5,022 nt of DNA, taken from NCBI GenBank assembly GCA_964599565.1, contig CAZRFE010000124.1, positions 1-5,022 on the forward strand. The letters are read 5' to 3'. Source of the DNA: JAJUFS01 sp964599565 (lineage in GTDB: Bacteria > Pseudomonadota > Gammaproteobacteria > Natronospirales > JAJUFS01). Positions 1-5,022 of this stretch are shown here, one piece after another (the stretch's first letter is position 1; the number at the start of each line of letters is the position of its first letter). The notes beneath the pieces are model-generated. The model saw only the letters and a program-made list of their open reading frames with translations. It searched no databases and was not told the origin of the DNA. A program made the position numbers and the translations under genes.

Positions 1-333
1 TACATCTACCGCAAGAAGCAGCTGCGCGAGATGGACCGGCGCATCCGCTACCTGCAAAAGCGCATGCCGGAACTGAAAGTGATCGATGCAACGCCTGCGG
101 ATGCATCGCGCGCGTTCTTCGGCGCCTGGGTGACGCTGGAAGACGAGAAGGGCGCGGTGAAGACCTGGCGCATCGTCGGTGCGGACGAGATCGACCCGAA
201 GCGCGGATGGATCAGCATCGACTCGCCGATGGCGCGCGCGCTGCTGAAGAAGGGAATCGACGATGAGGCGCGCGTGGTGACGCCGCAGGGCGAGAGGGAA
301 TACATCATCACAGGCGTGCGCTACGCGGAATGA
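1..333 (+). CDS. greB: Transcription elongation factor GreB, 5'-truncated
   Basis: GreB binds the secondary channel of RNA polymerase and stimulates cleavage of the backtracked transcript, rescuing stalled elongation complexes in the cytoplasm. The frame is open from the first base and ends in TGA at 331-333, giving 110 visible residues. Family members have about 160, so roughly 50 N-terminal residues, including the acidic tip of the coiled coil, lie outside the window. What remains is the second helix of the coiled coil (KKQLREMDRRIRYLQKRM), then the C-terminal FKBP-like domain with FFGAWVTLED, WRIVGADEID and the hallmark ISIDSPMARALLKKGIDDE. By recall the match is to GreB rather than GreA: the LREIDRRVRYL-like helix and the SIDSPMARALLKK string are typical of GreB. 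An ATG at 31-33 opens the same frame but lies inside the conserved helix and is not the start. The gene converges on the rhomboid gene, with 78 bases between the stops. Confidence 0.93.
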   Translation, partial: YIYRKKQLREMDRRIRYLQKRMPELKVIDATPADASRAFFGAWVTLEDEKGAVKTWRIVGADEIDPKRGWISIDSPMARALLKKGIDDEARVVTPQGEREYIITGVRYAE

Positions 334-366
334 TCGGTACGCGACTTCCGGCAACGGCTCCCACCT

Positions 367-378
367 CGGTTGCAACCG
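367..378. repeat. 12-base perfect palindrome between convergent genes
   Basis: CGGTTGCAACCG is its own reverse complement and sits in the 78-base gap between the greB and rhomboid stop codons. As RNA it could form only a four-pair stem with a four-base loop, and no clean T-run follows on either strand (a pyrimidine-rich stretch lies at about 391-406 on the plus strand). A dyad binding site or a weak bidirectional terminator element are possible readings; neither is shown. No better terminator is visible in this gap. Confidence 0.3.
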
Positions 379-411
379 CCACCAGGCCCGTCACTTCCTT
401 TCTTTACTGGC

Positions 412-1266
412 TCACCAGCGCTCTTCCTCGTCATCGCCATGCAGCGGCACTTCGTCCGTGTCTTCCAGCGCTTCGGGCGCCGGTGGCGGGCGCCGCCACT
501 GGTCGCCGATGACAGGATCATCGGCTTCCTCGTCCTCCGCTTCCCGCTCCCAGGAATACACCTTGCGCGGCGGCATGGCGTCGAGACGGAACAGCAGGAA
601 CGCAAGCAGCGCGCCGGGAACGGCGCCGAAGAGGTGCGCCTCCCACGAGACGCCTTCCTCGCGCGGGAAGATGGTCAGCACCATGCCGCCGTATAAGAAG
701 AATACGGCCATTGCAATCGCCATCGCGCGCGGTTCGCGGCGCAGCACGCCGACGATGAACAGGAAGAACATCAGCCCGTGCGCGAGTCCGCTCGCACCGG
801 CATGCACGCTGCCGGGCGCGCCGAACACCCACACACCGATGCCGGAACCGAACCAGATGAGGGGAACCACCCAGCGCGCGGCGCGCGGGTAGCTGTAGAG
901 AAGCAGCGTGCCGAGGATCAGCACCGGCAAGGTGTTCGACACCAGGTGTTCGGCGTCGGCGTGGATCAGCGGCGCGGCGAGGATGCCGATGAGGCCTGCG
1001 ACGTCACCCGGCCGGATGCCGAGCCGCCACAGATCCCAGCCGAACACGCTGGCAAGAAAATGCAGCCACCACAGCAGCGCGACAAAGACGAATACCGGCA
1101 GGAAGGCGCGCCACAGCCGGCCGCGTTCCGGCACGCCGCGAGCCATGCCCGATGCGCGCGCGAGAGGCACGGGACGCGAAGCCATGGCCCTGCCCGCCGG
1201 CGGCCAGGAAGGCAGCGGGCGGTCAGGATCGATCCGGGAATTTCGGGAGGCGGGCTCGTCGGGCAT
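412..1266 (-). CDS. Rhomboid family intramembrane serine protease
   Basis: Likely cleaves transmembrane substrates within the inner membrane using a Ser-His dyad. With the ATG at 1266 the protein has 284 residues. Residues 1-48 are Pro/Arg-rich and soluble. Hydrophobic segments follow at about 51-76, 87-101, 110-124, 132-149, 157-175, 180-199 and 210-227. The catalytic serine is Ser159 in GASG, and the catalytic histidine is His211 in WEAHLFG. His102, His107 and Asn111 in IHADAEHLVSN match the conserved His/Asn region of the second core helix. The tail, about 238-284, is soluble and strongly acidic, ending in DDEEERW. The frame stays open upstream to 1473, but that stretch overlaps the neighbouring gene and lacks rhomboid character. 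The start is uncertain: ATGs at 1185 and 1146 would also retain the whole protease core, and none of the three has a strong ribosome binding site. It is probably co-transcribed with the gene ending at 1308. Substrate unknown. Confidence 0.88.
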   Translation of the reverse strand: MPDEPASRNSRIDPDRPLPSWPPAGRAMASRPVPLARASGMARGVPERGRLWRAFLPVFVFVALLWWLHFLASVFGWDLWRLGIRPGDVAGLIGILAAPLIHADAEHLVSNTLPVLILGTLLLYSYPRAARWVVPLIWFGSGIGVWVFGAPGSVHAGASGLAHGLMFFLFIVGVLRREPRAMAIAMAVFFLYGGMVLTIFPREEGVSWEAHLFGAVPGALLAFLLFRLDAMPPRKVYSWEREAEDEEADDPVIGDQWRRPPPAPEALEDTDEVPLHGDDEEERW

Positions 1267-1267
1267 G

Positions 1268-1284
1268 GCGGCGATTGTCGCCGC
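1268..1284 (-). promoter_or_regulatory. Hairpin directly upstream of the rhomboid start codon
   Basis: An inverted repeat with a seven-pair stem (GCGGCGA/TCGCCGC) and three-base loop ends one base before the ATG at 1266. It occupies the place where a ribosome binding site would be expected and lies in the 41-base gap after the stop of the upstream gene. No T-run follows, so it does not look like an intrinsic terminator. It may limit initiation at 1266 unless opened by ribosomes finishing the upstream gene, or it may indicate that the true start is one of the later ATGs (1185, 1146). The structure is seen; the effect is inferred. Confidence 0.4.
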
Positions 1285-1307
1285 TCGTGCCGGCAAGGTC
1301 CACGCCG

Positions 1308-1634
1308 TCAGGCGCGCGCGACGTTGGTGTCGTTCGGTGAGTGGAAGTACTCGCTCGCTTCGGCGAACTCGCGGATCAGCCGCATCAGTTCCTTCATGCG
1401 AAGCTCCGCGGTCTGCACGGTCGCGCAGTCCTCGCACTGGCGGTCCGCGCAGGGTGCGTTCGCGTACAGCCACCAGTGCACGGCGCCGGACAGCAGGCCG
1501 TCGGCGATATCCCAGGGATCCGCATCCGGGTCTTCCGCGGCGAGCCGGTTGGCAATGTCGACAACCTCGCGCGCGGCGTCATCGTGAATCGGATCTCGCG
1601 ACGCAAGAGGCGCCGTGTCCAGCTCGAAACTCAT
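1308..1634 (-). CDS. Conserved-looking small protein with a Cys-x4-Cys-x2-Cys cluster, function unknown
   Basis: A 108-residue soluble protein that I cannot assign to a named family. The N-terminal half is acidic and probably helical (EVVDIANRLAAEDPDADPWD). Next comes a hydrophobic/aromatic stretch, about 44-60 (ADGLLSGAVHWWLYANAP), and then three cysteines at Cys62, Cys67 and Cys70 (CADRQCEDC). A charged helix follows at about 74-94, and the end is YFHSPNDTNVARA. The cysteines, perhaps with His53 or His98, could bind a metal, but this is inference. No signal peptide or transmembrane helix is evident. The ATG at 1634 is well supported: GAGGT lies six bases upstream and a consensus promoter precedes it. 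The frame stays open upstream to 2234, but that region is the antisense-free interior of the cyclic-di-GMP gene read in another frame. The stop is 41 bases from the rhomboid ATG on the same strand, so an operon is likely. I have a vague memory of similar hypothetical proteins in Xanthomonadales, unverified. Confidence 0.8.
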   Translation of the reverse strand: MSFELDTAPLASRDPIHDDAAREVVDIANRLAAEDPDADPWDIADGLLSGAVHWWLYANAPCADRQCEDCATVQTAELRMKELMRLIREFAEASEYFHSPNDTNVARA

Positions 1635-1640
1635 GGGGAA

Positions 1641-1645
1641 ACCTC
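1641..1645 (-). promoter_or_regulatory. Ribosome binding site of the Cys-cluster gene
   Basis: On the minus strand GAGGT lies six bases before the ATG at 1634. This fixes that ATG over the much longer open frame extending upstream. Confidence 0.65.
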
Positions 1646-1670
1646 GACGTGCAGCAGGGAAGCGGCGGCG

Positions 1671-1699
1671 ATTATAAAGAGGACTGGACAGAATCTCAC
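1671..1699 (-). promoter_or_regulatory. Sigma70-like promoter for the Cys-cluster protein/rhomboid pair
   Basis: Read on the minus strand, a perfect -10 box TATAAT (1676 down to 1671) is preceded by a 17-base spacer and a -35 box GTGAGA (1699 down to 1694; four of six match TTGACA). The predicted transcription start falls near 1664, giving an untranslated leader of about 30 bases to the ATG at 1634. An AT-rich consensus -10 in such a GC-rich gap is unlikely to be chance. It lies after the stop of the upstream cyclic-di-GMP gene (1742), suggesting that the two downstream genes are transcribed independently of it. Confidence 0.6.
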
Positions 1700-1741
1700 C
1701 ACCGCCACCGGCCGTGACGGCGAATTCCGGATGAACGGCGT

Positions 1742-3880
1742 TCAGCCGGTCTCGAGCGGCCGCAGCATGCGCAGCGGCTCCGGACGATGCAGCAGGAACC
1801 CCTGCGCGTAATGCACGCCGAGTGCGCGCAGCCGCTGCAGCACGCTCTCGTCTTCCACCCATTCCGCCACGCAGCGAATGTTGCGCAGCGCAGCGACGCG
1901 CACCAGCGCTTCGATCACGAGTTCCGCCGCGGGATCCTGGCCGATGTCGCGCACGAAGCTGCCGTCGAGCTTCACCAGCGAGACGGGCAGCTCGCGCAGG
2001 TAACCGAAGCTCGCCACGCCCGAGCCGAAATCGTCGAGCGCGATCTCGAAACCCTGCGCGCGCAGCTGCTGCATGCCGTCGACGGCGCGCGTGAGGCGGT
2101 TGATCGCCACCGACTCGGTGACTTCCAGGCACAGCTGCCGCGGCGAGAAACCGTAGCGCAGCGGCAGCGCGGCGATCATCGCTGCAAAGCCCGGCGTATC
2201 GAGCGTTGCACCCGTGATGTTCACGCTCAGGCACAGCGCGGGGTCGGACTGCTCGCCGAGGAATTCCGCAGCGCGTTCCAGCACCCAGCGGTCGATGACG
2301 CTGACCATGCCGTAACGCTGCGCGACGGGCAGGAACTCCCGGGCGGAACTCACGCCCGAATCGTCCACGAGCCGCAGCAGCACTTCGTAGAAGCGTTCGT
2401 CTGCCGCCGGCGAGCGGATGTCGCAGATGCGCTGCGCATGAAGCTCGAAGCGGCCCGCGTCCAGCGCCGCCTGCAGCTGCGAGGCTTCGCGGATTTCCCA
2501 GTGCCTGCGCAGCATCTTCTCGTCGCGCGGATGGTAGACGTGAATGCGGTTGCGGCCTTCTTCCTTCGCGGCGTAGCAGGCGACGTCCGCGCGACCGAGC
2601 ACGGAATCGACGGTGTCGCCGCCGCCCGCGCTGAACCAGGTGATGCCGATGCTCACGCCGAGCGAGAACTGCAGGTCGCCCGCGACGTAACGGAAATCGC
2701 GGATCACCTCGAGCAGCGCATCGGCGATGTCATGCGCGGTTTCCTCGCTGCAGCGGCGCACGAGGCAGCCGAACTCATCGCCGCCCAGTCGCGCGAGCCG
2801 CGCCGCCGGCGGCAGCACGCGCACCAGCGAACGTCCGAGTTCGCGCAGCACGTTGTCGCCGGCCATGTGCCCGCAGGTGTCGTTGAGCAGCTTGAACTGA
2901 TCGAGGTCGAGATAAAGCAGCGCGTTCTGCCCGGTGTCGCGACCCAGTGCGCGCTTCAGGCGGCGCTCGAACTCGAAGCGGTTCATGAGTCCCGTCAGCG
3001 CATCGTGCCGCGCGCGATGTTCGAGTTCCTCGCCGATGCGCCGCCGGTCCGCCCACAGCGCACCGAGCAGGTAGCCGGTCAGGATGATCGTTGCGGCGAA
3101 CAGCAGGCGAAGCTGCGTTGCGAGCGGTGAGGGATCCGCGCCGTGCTCGGTGAGGATCACGGTAACGGTGACGATGAACGCCGCCGCGCTCGCACCGCCG
3201 ACACCCGCGACGATCGAGCATGCCGCAACCAGCGGCAGCAGCAGGAACAATATGTGCTGGCCCGTGGACCACGTGAACGCGACAACGCCGGCACCGACGC
3301 CGACAGTTGCCGTGAGCAGCAGCGCCAGCCGGCCGATGCGCTCAAGCCCGATCAGCGGCAGGCCCTGCGCGGACGCGAGCAGCGGCGTGAAGATCATCAG
3401 GTTGAAGAACGACGCGACCCAGTAATACACGCCTTCCTGCAACGACGGCGCGAACGGCGCATCCAGCACCATGACGACGACCGCGGTATAGACAGGAATC
3501 ACCGGCGTGCATGCGAGCGCGGCGATCAGCGTGAAGGCGCCGAGCGGCTTGAGCCCGTCGAGGTCCTTGCCGATGCGAAACCGTGTCAGCAGGTACAGCG
3601 CAAGTACGGCGACCAGCAGCTCAAGCGATGCATTGCCAAGCGAAAGCCACGCACTCGGCACGCCCGCGTATTCGGCAAGGATGAAGTTCGCAACGAGTAT
3701 CGACGGCCAGTAGCGCAGGCCATGCCGCCATATCACCGCAAGGCCGAGCGCCGTGGCAGGCCATGCCGGCACGTTGCCGACGTCCGGCTGCGCAAGGGCC
3801 GCGAGCACTCCCGCGGCGGTCAGCACCGTGCTCACGAGCACGAGTTGCAACGCGAACCGCATTCCCCCCCGGATATTCAA
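1742..3880 (-). CDS. MASE1-GGDEF-EAL membrane protein, cyclic-di-GMP synthesis/hydrolysis
   Basis: A 712-residue inner-membrane signalling protein with the domain order of E. coli PdeF (YfgF). Residues about 8-275 are a multi-spanning MASE1 sensor, with WPATALGLAVIWRHGLRYWPS typical of the family. GGDEF follows at about 288-450: DALTGLMNR, Asp325/Asp327 in DLDQFK, NDTCGH, and an intact active loop GGDEF at 366-370. The inhibitory RxxD I-site is replaced by PPAA (357-360). EAL occupies about 462-706. The signature reads EVL at 499-501, yet residues matching the catalytic set are present: Gln483, Glu499, Asn554, Glu586, Glu589, Asp616-Asp617, Lys637, Glu673, Gln693. Both activities could therefore be functional, though which dominates cannot be told. 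Start: TTG at 3880 with AGGCGG six bases upstream. An ATG at 3862 (706 residues) preceded by seven Gs is the alternative and would lose nothing of the domain. The ligand sensed by MASE1 is unknown. The gene has its own probable promoter. Confidence 0.93.
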   Translation of the reverse strand: MNIRGGMRFALQLVLVSTVLTAAGVLAALAQPDVGNVPAWPATALGLAVIWRHGLRYWPSILVANFILAEYAGVPSAWLSLGNASLELLVAVLALYLLTRFRIGKDLDGLKPLGAFTLIAALACTPVIPVYTAVVVMVLDAPFAPSLQEGVYYWVASFFNLMIFTPLLASAQGLPLIGLERIGRLALLLTATVGVGAGVVAFTWSTGQHILFLLLPLVAACSIVAGVGGASAAAFIVTVTVILTEHGADPSPLATQLRLLFAATIILTGYLLGALWADRRRIGEELEHRARHDALTGLMNRFEFERRLKRALGRDTGQNALLYLDLDQFKLLNDTCGHMAGDNVLRELGRSLVRVLPPAARLARLGGDEFGCLVRRCSEETAHDIADALLEVIRDFRYVAGDLQFSLGVSIGITWFSAGGGDTVDSVLGRADVACYAAKEEGRNRIHVYHPRDEKMLRRHWEIREASQLQAALDAGRFELHAQRICDIRSPAADERFYEVLLRLVDDSGVSSAREFLPVAQRYGMVSVIDRWVLERAAEFLGEQSDPALCLSVNITGATLDTPGFAAMIAALPLRYGFSPRQLCLEVTESVAINRLTRAVDGMQQLRAQGFEIALDDFGSGVASFGYLRELPVSLVKLDGSFVRDIGQDPAAELVIEALVRVAALRNIRCVAEWVEDESVLQRLRALGVHYAQGFLLHRPEPLRMLRPLETG

Positions 3881-3886
3881 CGACGA

Positions 3887-3892
3887 CCGCCT
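3887..3892 (-). promoter_or_regulatory. Ribosome binding site supporting the TTG start
   Basis: AGGCGG on the minus strand (one mismatch to AGGAGG) lies six bases before TTG at 3880, an ideal spacing. The competing ATG at 3862 has only a G-run (3864-3870) immediately upstream, poorly spaced as a binding site. Confidence 0.45.
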
Positions 3893-3914
3893 GTTATTGC
3901 CCGTTTGTGGGAAA

Positions 3915-3941
3915 AGTATAGATGCCGGTTGCGCGTGTCCA
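3915..3941 (-). promoter_or_regulatory. Probable promoter of the MASE1-GGDEF-EAL gene
   Basis: On the minus strand the -10 box TATACT (3920 down to 3915; five of six) is preceded by TGGACA (3941 down to 3936; five of six match TTGACA). The spacer is 15 bases, shorter than the usual 16-18, so this may be a weak or activator-dependent promoter, or the -35 match may be chance. The predicted start near 3908 gives a leader of about 28 bases to the TTG at 3880. It lies within the 78-base gap after the saccharopine dehydrogenase-like gene. No clear terminator for that gene is visible here. Confidence 0.45.
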
Positions 3942-3958
3942 CATCGCGACGGATGCGT

Positions 3959-5022
3959 TCACGCGTCGCGTGCGTGCTGCAGGATCACCTCGCGCGCCGC
4001 GAGATAGCGGAAGATGAAATCGAATGCGGCATCGTCACGGCCAACAAGCTCGGCAGGATGCACACCGGGTTTCGTCCAGCGGGATTCCGCGAGCAGGTTC
4101 GCCGCGGCCGCGCAGGTGAAGCCCGTGGTGCGCGACATCGCCGAGAATCCCGTCGCGGGATCGAAGACATCCTGCATCTCCCAGCGGTGCACGACCGGCA
4201 CTCCGTCTTCCTCGCCTTCCACGATGACGCGCATCTGCAGCATGTCCGCCTCGCCTTGCCGCAGGCGCCATTCATCGCGAAGCAGCGCGACGGAAACATC
4301 CAGCGGCGCGATGCTCGCACCGTTCACATCCACGGCTTCGCGGCTGAAGAAACCCGCCTCGCGCATTGCCTGCACGATGTCGGTATGACCCGGCCAGCGC
4401 ATGGTCTTCTCGATCATCTCGGGAATGTGCTTCATGGTGACGAGAATGGAACGCAGTCCGTCGGTGAGAAACGCTTCCATGTCGCCCGTGCCCTCGAAAT
4501 GCACGAACTCGCGCTCGGTGAGCGCATCCAGCTCCACGATCTTTCCGTCGCGCTGGATGCGTGCCGGGCGCGTGTATTCCTCGATGACGTCGCTCGGTGC
4601 GAACGTCGCGCGATAGCGAAACGGCGGTTTCGGTTCGCGCGGATTGCCGCCGACATAGCAGGTGAACTTCTTCACCTGCATGTGCGCATCGTGATGGCCG
4701 AGAACGAGGTTGGAAATGCCGGGCGCGACGCCGATGTCCGTCAGCAGTATCGCGCCGGTCTCGCGTGCGCGCACATCCAGCGCGAGCACGTCCTCGGGCG
4801 TGAACGCGATGTCCGCGATCCGGCAGCCGGCGTCGATGAGCGTGGCAAGCGTGCGATACCCGAAGCGGCTCGGCACCGCGGAGACGACGACATCGAAAGG
4901 CGCGACGAATTCGCGCAGCGCGGCTTCGTCCGCAAGATCGAGCACGCGCGTCGCGATGCCTTTCGCGCGCAGCCCTTCCAGTGCGGCGGGCGATACATCC
5001 GCCGATGTCACGTCATGGTGTC
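3959..5022 (-). CDS. Saccharopine dehydrogenase family NAD(P)-dependent oxidoreductase, 5'-truncated
   Basis: The frame runs open through the right edge; about 354 codons are visible, ending in TGA at 3959-3961. Family members have about 380-400 residues, so some 30-40 N-terminal residues, including the GxGxxG dinucleotide loop, are missing. A GTG at 5011 is in frame but lies in the Rossmann fold after the first strand and is not the start. Visible Rossmann features are VLDLADEAALREF and FDVVVSAVPSRFGY, then the family hinge TDIGVAPGISNLVLG. The C-terminal substrate domain follows: KKFTCYVGGNP, GTGDMEAFLTDGLRSIL, and near the end MSRTTGFTCAAAANLL and GVHPAEL. These fit saccharopine reductase/lysine-6-dehydrogenase relatives. 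The exact reaction (saccharopine, lysine, or a carboxyspermidine-like substrate) cannot be read from the sequence, and free-standing bacterial homologues often lack a proven role. Cytosolic; no pathway neighbour is visible in the window. Confidence 0.85.
   Translation of the reverse strand, partial: HHDVTSADVSPAALEGLRAKGIATRVLDLADEAALREFVAPFDVVVSAVPSRFGYRTLATLIDAGCRIADIAFTPEDVLALDVRARETGAILLTDIGVAPGISNLVLGHHDAHMQVKKFTCYVGGNPREPKPPFRYRATFAPSDVIEEYTRPARIQRDGKIVELDALTEREFVHFEGTGDMEAFLTDGLRSILVTMKHIPEMIEKTMRWPGHTDIVQAMREAGFFSREAVDVNGASIAPLDVSVALLRDEWRLRQGEADMLQMRVIVEGEEDGVPVVHRWEMQDVFDPATGFSAMSRTTGFTCAAAANLLAESRWTKPGVHPAELVGRDDAAFDFIFRYLAAREVILQHARDA

Noticed and set aside
1267..1473. N-terminal extension of the rhomboid to 1473
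   Set aside because: It would overlap the Cys-cluster gene by over 160 bases in another frame, and the extra residues are Arg-rich with no protein-like character.
778..1717. Two overlapping 269-codon open frames on the plus strand (778-1587 and 908-1717)
   Set aside because: Antisense to the rhomboid and Cys-cluster genes, spanning the gene boundary and promoter, with low-complexity Arg/Ser/Ala translations.
1732..1744. Inverted repeat TGAAC/GTTCA at the stop of the cyclic-di-GMP gene as a terminator
   Set aside because: Only five pairs with a three-base loop, not GC-rich enough, overlapping the stop codon and without a following T-run.
1635..2234. N-terminal extension of the Cys-cluster gene to 2234
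   Set aside because: It runs through the promoter and deep into the EAL coding region in another frame; the added sequence is Arg/Ala-rich noise, while the ATG at 1634 has a ribosome binding site.
1787..3130. 447-codon open frame on the plus strand
   Set aside because: It lies wholly antisense to the MASE1-GGDEF-EAL gene, whose domains are unmistakable. The translation is His/Arg/Ala/Gln-rich with no recognisable motif, as expected for the reverse strand of a GC-rich gene.
5009..5011. GTG at 5011 as the start of the dehydrogenase
   Set aside because: The frame stays open to the window edge and the Rossmann fold would be beheaded, so the gene continues outside the window.

Overview
The window reads as an ordinary chromosomal stretch of a GC-rich proteobacterium. 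A GreB-type elongation factor, a MASE1-GGDEF-EAL signalling protein and a rhomboid with a long soluble tail point to Gammaproteobacteria, perhaps near the Xanthomonadales/Steroidobacter side, but this placement is inference from gene content and base composition only. There are no tRNA, rRNA, transposase, phage or CRISPR sequences, and no obvious change in composition that would mark a transferred island.

Layout, left to right. Positions 1-333 (+) hold the 3' two thirds of greB, cut by the left edge. It converges on a block of minus-strand genes. Positions 412-1266 (-) encode a rhomboid intramembrane serine protease. Positions 1308-1634 (-) encode a 108-residue protein with a cysteine cluster that I cannot assign. 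These two probably form a two-gene transcript driven by a good sigma70-like promoter at 1671-1699 (a perfect TATAAT). Positions 1742-3880 (-) encode a full-length membrane-anchored cyclic-di-GMP protein, MASE1-GGDEF-EAL, with its own probable promoter at 3915-3941. Positions 3959-5022 (-) encode a saccharopine dehydrogenase-like NAD(P)-dependent oxidoreductase, cut by the right edge before its Rossmann nucleotide loop.

Functionally the window mixes transcription elongation, regulated membrane proteolysis, second-messenger turnover and amino-acid or polyamine metabolism. Nothing in the sequence ties these into one pathway. The only pair that looks like a functional unit is the cysteine-cluster protein plus the rhomboid, because of their shared strand, 41-base gap and single upstream promoter. 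No clearly new system was found. The points most worth a second look are that pair, the hairpin over the rhomboid start, the diguanylate cyclase domain without its inhibitory I-site, and the TTG/ATG start choice with a seven-G tract between the two starts. All gaps between genes are short (about 40-107 bases), so there are no long unexplained non-coding stretches.
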